Shown here: piece by piece, positions 7,173 to 13,245 of the stretch
How positions within the stretch are numbered: the stretch's first letter is position 1
Layout of the letters: every line of letters starts with the position of its first letter
Assembly: GCA_019236485.1 (NCBI GenBank)
Contig: JAFAIY010000222.1
Span: 1 to 13,245, forward strand
Reading direction: 5' to 3'
Length of the DNA: 13,245 nucleotides
Origin: Comamonas sp.
Lineage (GTDB): Bacteria > Pseudomonadota > Gammaproteobacteria > Burkholderiales > Burkholderiaceae_C
The notes under the pieces: model-generated
The model's database searches: none
The model's input: only the letters and a program-made list of their open reading frames with translations
What the model was told of the DNA's origin: nothing
Position numbers and translations under genes: made by a program

Positions 7173-8555
7173 TCAGCCGTAAACACCCTGGGCAAACCAG
7201 CTCGCGGCCTGCTCGGCCAGCAGTTGGGTGCGCGCGCGCTCGCGGTAGATCCAGACATGGCCGACCGCCTCGTTATAGGCCACGAAATAGTCGCGCACGG
7301 CCAGCGACTCGGCCCCGTCCCACCAACCCGACTCCAGCCGGTAGGGCCCGGCGCGCAGCTGCAGCGGCCCATGCCAGTGCGGGCGGTTGGCCTGCACGGC
7401 CAGCGCCTCGGGCTCGGCCAGCAGCCAGGGCGGCCACAGCGCCTGCCAGGGATCGGCACAGCCCTGGGCTGGCGCGGCCGGCCGCTTTTTCTGGAGCCAG
7501 GCCGCCGCGTTCTGCCAGCATTGCATGGCCTCGGGCCTATGGTCGGCGCAGGGCTCGACCTGGCGCACGGCCTGCTCCCCCCAGCGCGCGCCGATGCGCT
7601 CCACCCATTCATGCCAGGCCAGGCTGTGGGCATGCTCCGCCTGCCCGGCCTCGGCGGGCAGGCAGCTCAGCGGCGCAGCCTCCCAGGGCACGGTCTCCAA
7701 CGCCTGCAGCTCCAGCATGTCCACCGGCGCACGCCAGCGCTGCCGCTCCAGATGTTCGCGCAGCAGGCGCTGCAGATGCTCCATGCCCTGAGTCGGCTGG
7801 GCCGTGCGTATGCAGAGCTCATCCCAGGCCGGCAGCTCCTGCCCGTCCACCCGGCGCAGGTCATGGTGCCAGCGCAGCCGCAAGGCCAGCACCGCATGGT
7901 GGCGGGCCTGGAGCCAGAGCTGCAGCGTGCGCAGCAGGGGCTGGGCGGACTGCAGCACCGCCGGCGCGCTATGGGCGGGGTAGCCCAGATCGTGGCGCAG
8001 CGCAAACCGCTGGGGCAGCTGCAGCCAGTCCTGCGGCTGGGGCAGCAGGCCATAGGCCTGGTCCAGCACCCGCAAAGGCCTGCTGCCTATGCGCCGCGAC
8101 AACCCCGCCCTCGGTAGCGCGCGCACATCGCCCCAGGTCTGGCAGCCCATGCGCTGCAGCACGGCGCTGTGCTCCTGCAGCGCCGTCAGAGTCCATAGCG
8201 GCAGCGCATCGGCGGGGACGGGCCCGGCCTCTGCGAGACCCTGAGCCGCGCGCCGCTGTTCGAGCTTGAGCTGGGCCAGCGCCAGCCAGGCCGTGTCGCC
8301 CTGCGCCCGGACCGGCGGCTTCGCGGCAACGGTGCAAGCCCGCGCAAAAGCCTGCTCCAGCCGCTCCAGCAGAGGCTGCAAGCCACCCCAGAGGCGCTGC
8401 ACCATGCCGGTCTCCAGCAGCAGCGCGTCCTCGAGCAGGACCACGCGCGGCGAAAACTCCAGCGCCCACCAGCAGGCGCTGGCGGGGATCGGTTCCTGCT
8501 CGGTCAGCAGCGCGGCCGGCCAGGCGATCCAGTGGGTATTGCCGTACATGCTCAC
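7173..8555 (-). CDS. imuB: ImuB, Y-family polymerase-like SOS mutagenesis protein
   Basis: This is about 460 residues. ImuB proteins have a Y-family polymerase fold but lack the catalytic acids, and act as the adaptor joining ImuA, DnaE2 and the sliding clamp. Here the N-terminal segment is HWIAWPAALL, where an active Y-family enzyme would have a D-x-D. Other ImuB-like blocks are WWALEFSPRVVLLEDALLLETG, WGDVRALPRAGLSRRIGSRP (helix-hairpin-helix region), PPWLLAEPEAL, and the C-terminal RLESGWWDGAESLAVRDYF followed by VWIYRERA and WFAQGVYG. I do not see a clear QLxLF clamp-binding motif; the equivalent place (residues 295-300) reads PLSCLP. The start is either GTG 8555, overlapping the imuA stop as GTGA, or ATG 8549. 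It is followed after 7 bases by dnaE2. Confidence 0.94.
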   Translation of the reverse strand: MSMYGNTHWIAWPAALLTEQEPIPASACWWALEFSPRVVLLEDALLLETGMVQRLWGGLQPLLERLEQAFARACTVAAKPPVRAQGDTAWLALAQLKLEQRRAAQGLAEAGPVPADALPLWTLTALQEHSAVLQRMGCQTWGDVRALPRAGLSRRIGSRPLRVLDQAYGLLPQPQDWLQLPQRFALRHDLGYPAHSAPAVLQSAQPLLRTLQLWLQARHHAVLALRLRWHHDLRRVDGQELPAWDELCIRTAQPTQGMEHLQRLLREHLERQRWRAPVDMLELQALETVPWEAAPLSCLPAEAGQAEHAHSLAWHEWVERIGARWGEQAVRQVEPCADHRPEAMQCWQNAAAWLQKKRPAAPAQGCADPWQALWPPWLLAEPEALAVQANRPHWHGPLQLRAGPYRLESGWWDGAESLAVRDYFVAYNEAVGHVWIYRERARTQLLAEQAASWFAQGVYG

Positions 8556-9364
8556 CCCGCCATGGATGCCGCTGCGGCCAGCCGGCCCTGCACGAGCAGG
8601 GCGGCCTCCGCGCTCTGGCCGGCGCGGCGCGCGGCCTGGGCCTGGAGCACGGGAGCCCAGGCCCAGTGCGCCAGCGATAGCGACAGCGGCTTTTCCAGGG
8701 CCGGTCCGCGGCGTTTGAGAATCTGCAGCTGCAGCCCTTGCTGGCCCTGGCCCCCGGCGCTATGGCCGGCCCTGAGCAGGCGCAGGCGCAGGGCCGCGGG
8801 CGAGCTCTGCTGCTCGGCGCCCAGCCCCTGCCACAGCCATATGGGTCGGGCCTCGGACGCGGCGGCCAGCTGCAGCCGGCGCAGCGCCGCCACGGGAAGA
8901 TCCGGCAGCCAGGCCAGCACGGCCAGCACATCGCGGCAATGCAGGGCCTGCTCGCAGGCCCAGGCCAGCTCCGGCGCCGACAGTCCCTGCGGCCGCTGCA
9001 CGCAGCACAGACGCCGGGGCTCTATGCCCGCGGCCTGCAGGGCCGGCGCGAACGGCAGATAAGGCGGTGCTACCAGCACCAGCTGTCCCGGGCGCTGGCG
9101 CGCCTGCTCGGCCAGCGCCGGCAGCAGCAGCGCCCATTCGGCATGGGTATGCGGCGGCTGCTGCACCTGCACCAGCGCATTGCCCGGCCAGCCGCCGCCG
9201 GGCAGCTCGGCATCCAGCGCCTCATGGCCGCTGGGCCAGGCCTTGCAATCCCCTCTTCCATGCCAGTCCGAACCGCGCCAGACCCCCGCCGGCATGGCGG
9301 CCGCAGCCCGGCCTCCAGGCTCCTGGCGAGAAGGCGGCAAGGCGATGGAAGAAATGGCGGACAT
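8552..9364 (-). CDS. imuA: ImuA, RecA-like SOS mutagenesis accessory protein
   Basis: This 270-residue protein matches ImuA in its order within the cassette and in the block GHEALDAELPGGGWPGNALVQV. That block is the RecA/SulA-like region where a true RecA would have the Walker A GKT; no such lysine is seen. Later segments QLVLVAPPYLPFAPALQAAGIEPRRLCCVQ and ALHCRDVLAVLAWLPDL follow the usual ImuA core, with DVLAVLAWL standing for the Walker B strand. In Gram-negative bacteria ImuA works with ImuB to support DnaE2-dependent mutagenesis after DNA damage. The ATG at 9364 is preceded by CCGGAA, a fair ribosome binding site at 7 bases spacing, and by a LexA box 16 bases upstream. Its stop overlaps the imuB GTG. 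Very confident from context plus sequence. Confidence 0.93.
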   Translation of the reverse strand: MSAISSIALPPSRQEPGGRAAAAMPAGVWRGSDWHGRGDCKAWPSGHEALDAELPGGGWPGNALVQVQQPPHTHAEWALLLPALAEQARQRPGQLVLVAPPYLPFAPALQAAGIEPRRLCCVQRPQGLSAPELAWACEQALHCRDVLAVLAWLPDLPVAALRRLQLAAASEARPIWLWQGLGAEQQSSPAALRLRLLRAGHSAGGQGQQGLQLQILKRRGPALEKPLSLSLAHWAWAPVLQAQAARRAGQSAEAALLVQGRLAAAASMAG

Positions 9365-9380
9365 GCAAAAATTCCGGTAA

Positions 9381-9396
9381 CTGTATAAATATACAG
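9381..9396. promoter_or_regulatory. LexA-binding SOS box controlling imuA-imuB-dnaE2
   Basis: CTGTATAAATATACAG matches the proteobacterial LexA consensus CTGT-N8-ACAG exactly in both half-sites. It sits 16 bases upstream of the imuA ATG. On the minus strand it contains TATATT, a plausible -10 element, so LexA binding would occlude the promoter. No other good SOS box was noticed in the window. Confidence 0.95.
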
Positions 9397-9439
9397 CTAT
9401 TCGATGTTTGCAGCCAGCCTGGGTTTATTGGCTTCCCGG

Positions 9440-9466
9440 AAACGAAAACGCCGGCTGGGCCGGCGT
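9440..9466 (-). terminator. Intrinsic terminator after the downstream HD-GYP gene
   Basis: On the minus strand ACGCCGGC and GCCGGCGT pair as an 8-bp GC-rich stem with a 3-base loop, followed by TTTCGTTT. It lies 35 bases after the stop of the HD-GYP gene at 9502 and upstream of the SOS box, so it separates the HD-GYP unit from the imu operon. Confidence 0.85.
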
Positions 9467-9501
9467 GCTGCGAAATCGGAAAACTAAGAATCCTCGCAGG
9501 C

Positions 9502-10869
9502 TCAGGGCGTCGGCTCCGCCAGCGGTACCTGGGCCTGCGGCCTGCCCGAGGGAATCTGCATGCAGGCCTCGCACCACTGGACCACGGCCACGTCCACGGG
9601 GTTTTCGCGCAGGCTCACGGAAGGCCATTGCTGCAGGCATTTATCCACAATGGATTGCAGCTGCCAGAGCGCCTCGCGGTGCACGAGAGCCAGCTCCTTC
9701 AGGCCCTGCACATCGTCCTTGAGGCAGCTCCACAGATCGGTCTGCTGATCGGGGTGTGCCCCCGCCTCGGCCAGTTGTTTTTGCAGCTGGCCCAAGCTGC
9801 TATCCACAAAGACTGCGGCCTGGTGGTCGGGCATGCTTTGCCACAGCTCTGGAAAGCCCTGGCTGAGCGTCGCCCACATCTGGAATGCCGCGGACAGCGC
9901 ATTCACGCTGTGGCTGACCTCGGCCTGCAGGGGCTGCAAGGGCGTGCCCGGCGTGATTTCGTCGTACAGCAGCGGCAGGATGATGCGCACCAGATGCGCG
10001 GGATAGCGCTGGTGGTTCATGCGCAGCATCAGCGACAGACGCTGGCCCGGCAGTTCAGGGAATTTTTCGAAAAAGGCGGAGATGACCTCAGCCAGCATCA
10101 GCATCTGGCCCATGGACGAGATATGCCGGCCCTGCACGCCGCGCGGATAGCCCGAGCCGTCCATGCGCTCGTGATGCTCGAGAATCGCCAGCTCCACGGC
10201 CTGCGAATAGGTTTCGGCGCTGCGCACCATCAGCATGGAGGTGACGGAATGCGCCACCAGTTGCCGGCGCTCGTCGCTGGTCAACCGGTAGCTGGCGTCG
10301 GTCCAGGCCGGGTCCATGTGCAGCATACCCATATCATGCAGCAAGGCGGCCGTGGCCAGCGAGATGCATTCGCGCTCCGTCTTGCCGCTTTGCAGCGCCA
10401 GATAGATGGCGACCAGGCCCATTTGCAGGCTGTGGAGGAACAGCTCGTTGCGCTGCTCGCGCATGACCGTGAGTTTGAAGGCGATGCGGGACTCCAGCAC
10501 GATGCCCCGGATAGGCGCCAGCAGGCGCTCGACATCTCCCAGGGCGAGCACCAGGCGCTGTATCAGCTCCACCGTCTGGCACTGCGCCAGGGCCGTGGCT
10601 TCCAGTTCGGCCACGTCGACCAGGTCGTCGGTGCTCAGATGCCAGTCCACCGGATAGCGCAAGGGATACAGGGCCAGGCGCTCGTACATGCGGCTGTCGA
10701 TGCGGGTCCCCTTGTCCACGAGCTTGATGCCCTTGTGCGTATAGATCGCGTCATTGGTCATCACCAGGCTGTGATCGGCCATGTCGGTGACGGCCCGCAA
10801 ATAATGCACCCCCTCATCGCGCCACTCGACGCCAGCTGGTTGCGGACTTTGCGCCATCTTCTCGTTCAT
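9502..10869 (-). CDS. HD-GYP domain protein, downstream paralog (putative cyclic-di-GMP phosphodiesterase)
   Basis: This 455-residue protein has three parts. Residues 1-130 contain DNAIYTHKGIKLVDKGTRID, which looks like the small regulatory region that often precedes HD-GYP domains. The HD-GYP core spans about 138-290, with E142 and H146 (NELFLHSLQ), H178-D179 (LLHDMGML), H207 and HHERMDGSGYPRG starting at H232. Residues 290-455 form a helical extension that I do not recognise. HD-GYP enzymes hydrolyse cyclic-di-GMP. Two positions depart from consensus: the HDxGK lysine is Met182, and the VAD aspartate, usually a metal ligand, is Glu261. No GGDEF, receiver or membrane segment is seen, so it is cytoplasmic. 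The ATG at 10869 has GGGAAA five bases ahead. It is a close paralog of the gene at 11124-12476. Domain certain; activity uncertain. Confidence 0.9.
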   Translation of the reverse strand: MNEKMAQSPQPAGVEWRDEGVHYLRAVTDMADHSLVMTNDAIYTHKGIKLVDKGTRIDSRMYERLALYPLRYPVDWHLSTDDLVDVAELEATALAQCQTVELIQRLVLALGDVERLLAPIRGIVLESRIAFKLTVMREQRNELFLHSLQMGLVAIYLALQSGKTERECISLATAALLHDMGMLHMDPAWTDASYRLTSDERRQLVAHSVTSMLMVRSAETYSQAVELAILEHHERMDGSGYPRGVQGRHISSMGQMLMLAEVISAFFEKFPELPGQRLSLMLRMNHQRYPAHLVRIILPLLYDEITPGTPLQPLQAEVSHSVNALSAAFQMWATLSQGFPELWQSMPDHQAAVFVDSSLGQLQKQLAEAGAHPDQQTDLWSCLKDDVQGLKELALVHREALWQLQSIVDKCLQQWPSVSLRENPVDVAVVQWCEACMQIPSGRPQAQVPLAEPTP

Positions 10870-10902
10870 CTATCTTTCCCAAGGCTTTGTACGTATCGTA
10901 GT

Positions 10903-10931
10903 TTCGTACACAAAAGACACAAAATTATCAA
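10903..10931 (-). promoter_or_regulatory. Candidate promoter of the downstream HD-GYP gene
   Basis: On the minus strand TTGATA (10931-10926) is a good -35 element and is followed after 17 bases by TACGAA (10908-10903), a poor -10 match. The segment is the AT-richest part of the gap and lies 34 bases ahead of the ATG. The elements GTACG (10889-10893) and CGTAC (10905-10909) form a short inverted repeat overlapping it. Confidence 0.3.
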
Positions 10932-11001
10932 TTAATTACATATGAGATTTTCCGGGAAGAGCGCAATCCCTTGTTTTTTGCCGATTCAAAAGAGCCGAAA
11001 C

Positions 11002-11027
11002 TAGCTATCTGCATGCGCCGATAGCTA
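11002..11027. repeat. Inverted repeat in the HD-GYP intergenic gap
   Basis: TAGCTATC (11002-11009) and GATAGCTA (11020-11027) are exact inverted copies around a 10-base centre containing GCATGC. On the minus strand the stem is followed by GTTTCGGCTCTTTTG, which is not a clean terminator tail. The flanking TTTGATAGCTAT resembles dispersed palindromic repeats that I associate with Comamonadaceae intergenic regions, but I cannot confirm this. Confidence 0.5.
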
Positions 11028-11083
11028 TCAAATTCATGGCGCGCGAGCATGCTGGTGGATACCCTGAGCGCCGATTAGGCATC

Positions 11084-11099
11084 GCCGGGCTGACCCGGC
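11084..11099 (-). other. GC hairpin after the upstream HD-GYP gene
   Basis: GCCGGG and CCCGGC form a 6-bp stem with a 4-base loop, 24 bases after the stop at 11124. There is no T-run behind it on the minus strand, so it is at most a weak or factor-dependent terminator. Confidence 0.3.
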
Positions 11100-11123
11100 T
11101 TCTGGCTTGCCGACATTGGCGGT

Positions 11124-12476
11124 CTACGCCGTCCCGACCGCTTCCTTCACAGCCTGCCCTGCATCGAGCTGTATGCAGGCTTCGCACCAGTCCATGACGG
11201 CGGCATCGACCGCATATGTGCGCTCCTGGGTGCCCGGCCAGCGGCGCAGGCAGGCATTGACGATGGACCGCAGCTGCCACAGCGCTTCGCGGCCGACCAG
11301 AGCCAGCTCGCTCATTCCCGGCAAGTCTTCCGGCAAAGAGGCCAGCAGCTCGGTTTGCTGATGCGGATGCAGGCCGGCATCCGCCAATCGGTTTTGCATG
11401 CGACCGAGGCCGGATTCGATGAAGATGGCGGCCTGATGGTCGGGCATGGCCTGCCAGTGCTCGGGGAACTGCCGGCTCAGCTCAGCCCACATCTGGAAGG
11501 CGGCCGACAAGGCCGTCAAGTTGTGCGTGACTTCGGCTTGCAGCGGCGGCAGCGGCGTGCCCGGCGCCATTTCGTCGTACAGCAGCGGCAGGATGTGGCG
11601 CACCAGATGAGCGGGATAGCAGCGGTAGTTCATGCGCAGCATCAGCGACAGGCGCTGGCCCGGCAGATCCTGGAATTTGTCGAAAAAGGCCGAGACCACT
11701 TCGGCCAGCAGCAGCACCTGACCCATTTTCGAGATCGCATCGCCACGGCTGCCGCGCGGATAGCCCGAGCCGTCCATGCGCTCATGGTGGTCCAGCACCG
11801 CCATTTCCACGGCCTTCGGGTAGCAGCCGGCACCGCGCACGATGAGCATGCCCGTGACCGAATGCGCGATCAGATGCCGCCGCTCGGCACCGTTGAGCCA
11901 GTGTTCGGCATCTATCCAGGCCGGGTCCACATAGAGCATGCCCACATCGTGCAGCAGGGCCGCCGTGGCCAGCAGACCGCAGTCGTGCTCGTCCCAGCCT
12001 TCCTTCTGCGCCAGGTAAATCGCCACCAGCATCATCTGTAGGCTGTGTTCAAACAGCTCGGGGCGCTGCTCGCGCATCACCGTGAGCTTGAAGGCCATCT
12101 GCGGCGGCAGCATGATCTTGCGTACCGGCGCCAGCAGCCGCTGCGTGCCACCCACCGCCTGTGCGAGCCGCCGCATCAGCTCCGTCGCCTCGCACTGCGC
12201 CACTGCCCGGGCCGCTATGCCCGACACATCGACGCAATCGTCCACGCTCAGGGATTGGTCGACGGGATCGCGCAGCTTGTGCTCCACCAGGCGCTCATAC
12301 ATGCGGCTGTCGATGCGGGTCCGCTTGTCCAGCAGCTTGACGCCGTTGTCGGTATAGATGGCTGCGCCGGTCACCACATGGCGATGCTCGGCCATGTCGG
12401 TGACGGCACGCAGAAAATGCGCGCCGCCCTCATGCGCGGCCTGCTGCGCCGGCAGTGCTGCTGCGATGTCGCTCAT
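11124..12476 (-). CDS. HD-GYP domain protein, upstream paralog (putative cyclic-di-GMP phosphodiesterase)
   Basis: This 450-residue protein has the same three-part architecture as the gene at 9502-10869. Its HD-GYP residues are E140, H144, H176-D177 (LLHDVGML), H205 and HHERMDGSGYPRG from H230. It carries the same two departures from consensus: Met180 for the HDxGK lysine and Glu259 for the usual metal-binding aspartate. Shared stretches with the paralog include RAVTDMA, TRIDSRMYERL, FKLTVMREQR, LPGQRLSLMLRMN, ALSAAFQMWA, MPDHQAA and the C-terminal WCEAC. The frame is open to 12584, but that extension crosses a terminator hairpin. The ATG at 12476 has GGGAG five bases upstream and is the clear start. 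No membrane segment or second signalling domain is visible. It probably came from a local duplication. Confidence 0.9.
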   Translation of the reverse strand: MSDIAAALPAQQAAHEGGAHFLRAVTDMAEHRHVVTGAAIYTDNGVKLLDKRTRIDSRMYERLVEHKLRDPVDQSLSVDDCVDVSGIAARAVAQCEATELMRRLAQAVGGTQRLLAPVRKIMLPPQMAFKLTVMREQRPELFEHSLQMMLVAIYLAQKEGWDEHDCGLLATAALLHDVGMLYVDPAWIDAEHWLNGAERRHLIAHSVTGMLIVRGAGCYPKAVEMAVLDHHERMDGSGYPRGSRGDAISKMGQVLLLAEVVSAFFDKFQDLPGQRLSLMLRMNYRCYPAHLVRHILPLLYDEMAPGTPLPPLQAEVTHNLTALSAAFQMWAELSRQFPEHWQAMPDHQAAIFIESGLGRMQNRLADAGLHPHQQTELLASLPEDLPGMSELALVGREALWQLRSIVNACLRRWPGTQERTYAVDAAVMDWCEACIQLDAGQAVKEAVGTA

Positions 12477-12504
12477 AAACGCTCCCTGGACCTCTATCGC
12501 TGCA

Positions 12505-12533
12505 AATATACGCTCTCCGCTCCAAATAAAAGA
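12505..12533 (-). promoter_or_regulatory. Candidate promoter of the upstream HD-GYP gene
   Basis: On the minus strand TATATT (12510-12505) is a good -10 element 28 bases ahead of the ATG at 12476. The matching -35 position, TCTTTT with a 17-base spacer, is weak and falls in the T-run of the preceding terminator. Only about 55 bp separate that terminator from the start codon, so a promoter must lie here unless expression depends on read-through. Confidence 0.4.
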
Positions 12534-12551
12534 GCCCGCGGCTGCGGGCTC
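12524..12551 (-). terminator. Intrinsic terminator of the scoB transcript
   Basis: On the minus strand GAGCCCGC and GCGGGCTC form a perfect 8-bp stem with a 4-base loop, followed directly by TTTTATTT. It lies 55 bases after the scoB stop. The plus-strand side has no T-run, so it works in one direction. Confidence 0.92.
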
Positions 12552-12606
12552 CTGGTCGATAACGATGATGCAGATCAATAGCACATCAGCGATGTGGACC
12601 GCGGGT

Positions 12607-13245
12607 TCAGCGGATCAGCGTCACGCCGGTCTTGGACTGGATCTCGTCAAAGCTCACCTCGGGGGCCAGCTCGACCAGCTTCAGGCCTTCGGGCGTCACG
12701 TCCATCACGCCGAGGTCGGTGATGATGCGGTCGACCACGCCCACGCCGGTCAGCGGCAGGGTGCAGCCGGGCAGGATCTTCAGGTCGGTCGTGCCGTCCT
12801 TCTTCTTGGCCACATGTTCCATCAGCACGATCACGCGCTTGACGCCGGCCACCAGGTCCATGGCGCCACCCATGCCCTTGACCATCTTGCCGGGGATCAT
12901 CCAGTTGGCCAGGTCGCCTTTTTCGGACACCTGCATGGCGCCCAGAATGGACAGATTGATCTTGCCGCCGCGGATCATTGCGAACGACTGATCGGAGCCG
13001 AAAATCGCCGAGCCGGCAATCGTGGTCACGGTCTGCTTGCCGGCATTGATCAGGTCGGCATCGACCTGGTCTTCGGTCGGGAACGGGCCTATGCCCAGCA
13101 TGCCGTTCTCGGACTGCAGCCACACTTCCTTGTCGCCCGTGTGGTTGGCCACCAGCGTGGGAATGCCGATGCCGAGGTTGACGTAGAAGCCGTCTTCGAG
13201 TTCTTGGGCCGCACGTGCGGCCATCTGGTCTTGGGTCCAAGGCAT
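12607..13245 (-). CDS. scoB: 3-oxoacid (succinyl-CoA:acetoacetate) CoA-transferase subunit B
   Basis: This complete 212-residue protein starts with an ATG on the last three bases of the window. It moves CoA from succinyl-CoA to a 3-oxoacid such as acetoacetate, working as an A/B heteromer. The family I signature [14 protein letters not shown] holds the catalytic glutamate, E46, which forms the glutamyl-CoA intermediate. The blocks [55 protein letters not shown] and [12 protein letters not shown] follow the SCOT pattern closely, including mammalian SCOT. The subunit A gene is expected just upstream, beyond 13245. A PcaJ-type 3-oxoadipate transferase is the main alternative; the SCOT-like blocks make ScoB more likely. 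A strong terminator follows, so it ends its operon. Confidence 0.93.
   Translation of the reverse strand: MPWTQDQMAARAAQELEDGFYVNLGIGIPTLVANHTGDKEVWLQSENGMLGIGPFPTEDQVDADLINAGKQTVTTIAGSAIFGSDQSFAMIRGGKINLSILGAMQVSEKGDLANWMIPGKMVKGMGGAMDLVAGVKRVIVLMEHVAKKKDGTTDLKILPGCTLPLTGVGVVDRIITDLGVMDVTPEGLKLVELAPEVSFDEIQSKTGVTLIR

Larger units (their letters stand above)
10870..11123. other. 254-bp AT-rich gap between the two HD-GYP genes
   Basis: No coding sequence is supported here. The half next to the downstream HD-GYP gene (10880-10990) is unusually AT-rich for this window and probably holds its promoter. The other half holds a GC hairpin without a T-run (11084-11099) and an inverted repeat (11002-11027). 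There is no strong intrinsic terminator for the upstream gene, so part of its transcript may read through. Confidence 0.6.

Noticed and set aside
7166..7633. N-terminal extension of dnaE2 by 156 codons
   Set aside because: This part overlaps imuB in another frame and its Arg/Pro/Gly-rich product does not look like DnaE2; the PHP domain begins just after the ATG at 7165.
6398..8269. Long plus-strand open frame of 623 codons
   Set aside because: It is antisense to dnaE2 and imuB, which are certain genes. The product is low-complexity Ala/Arg/Pro sequence.
9067..10935. Long plus-strand open frame of 622 codons
   Set aside because: It crosses the imuA promoter, the SOS box and a terminator, and lies antisense to imuA and an HD-GYP gene; no family features are seen.
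11017..11024. GCCGATAG resembling a sigma-28 flagellar -10 element
   Set aside because: It is on the plus strand, where no gene follows, there is no good TAAA -35 partner, and the bases belong to the inverted repeat.
12477..12584. Upstream extension of the HD-GYP gene to 12584
   Set aside because: The extension passes through the scoB terminator hairpin, while the ATG at 12476 has a good ribosome binding site and its paralog begins at the matching place.

Overview
This is a GC-rich window, entirely coding-dense, and every gene I can support lies on the minus strand. The gene content (an imuA-imuB-dnaE2 SOS mutagenesis cassette, a SCOT-type CoA-transferase subunit, a TetR/MFS/HlyD efflux set), the GC bias and the short AT-rich promoters suggest a beta-proteobacterium of the order Burkholderiales, probably Comamonadaceae. 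That taxonomic call is inference from style and cannot be proved from the window.

Layout, read in the direction of transcription (from 13245 down to 1): (1) 12607-13245, scoB, the B subunit of a 3-oxoacid CoA-transferase, complete, with its start codon on the last bases of the window and a strong intrinsic terminator after it. (2) 11124-12476 and 9502-10869, two tandem paralogous HD-GYP proteins separated by 254 bp; both keep most metal ligands of the HD-GYP fold but share the same two active-site substitutions and a long conserved C-terminal extension that I do not recognise. A strong terminator follows the second. (3) 3788-9364, imuA-imuB-dnaE2, preceded by a perfect LexA-type SOS box at 9381-9396; imuA and imuB overlap by 4 bases (GTGA) and dnaE2 starts 7 bases after imuB, so this is a tightly coupled translesion-synthesis operon. 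(4) 2805-3722, an RluA-family pseudouridine synthase, 65 bp after dnaE2 with no evident terminator between. (5) 1-2724, tetR, a 14-TMS DHA2-type MFS exporter and the start of an HlyD/EmrA-like membrane fusion protein, a compact efflux operon with a perfect 20-bp palindrome at its head that is the probable TetR operator.

Functionally the window contains four independent transcription units: ketone-body/acetoacetate activation, a pair of signalling-type phosphohydrolases, a DNA-damage-inducible mutasome (ImuA and ImuB supporting the error-prone DnaE2 polymerase), and a TetR-controlled drug or toxic-compound exporter. Nothing here is a mobile element, CRISPR array, tRNA or rRNA. The most unusual item is the tandem HD-GYP pair with a shared non-canonical active site; the SOS cassette and efflux operon are well-known types.
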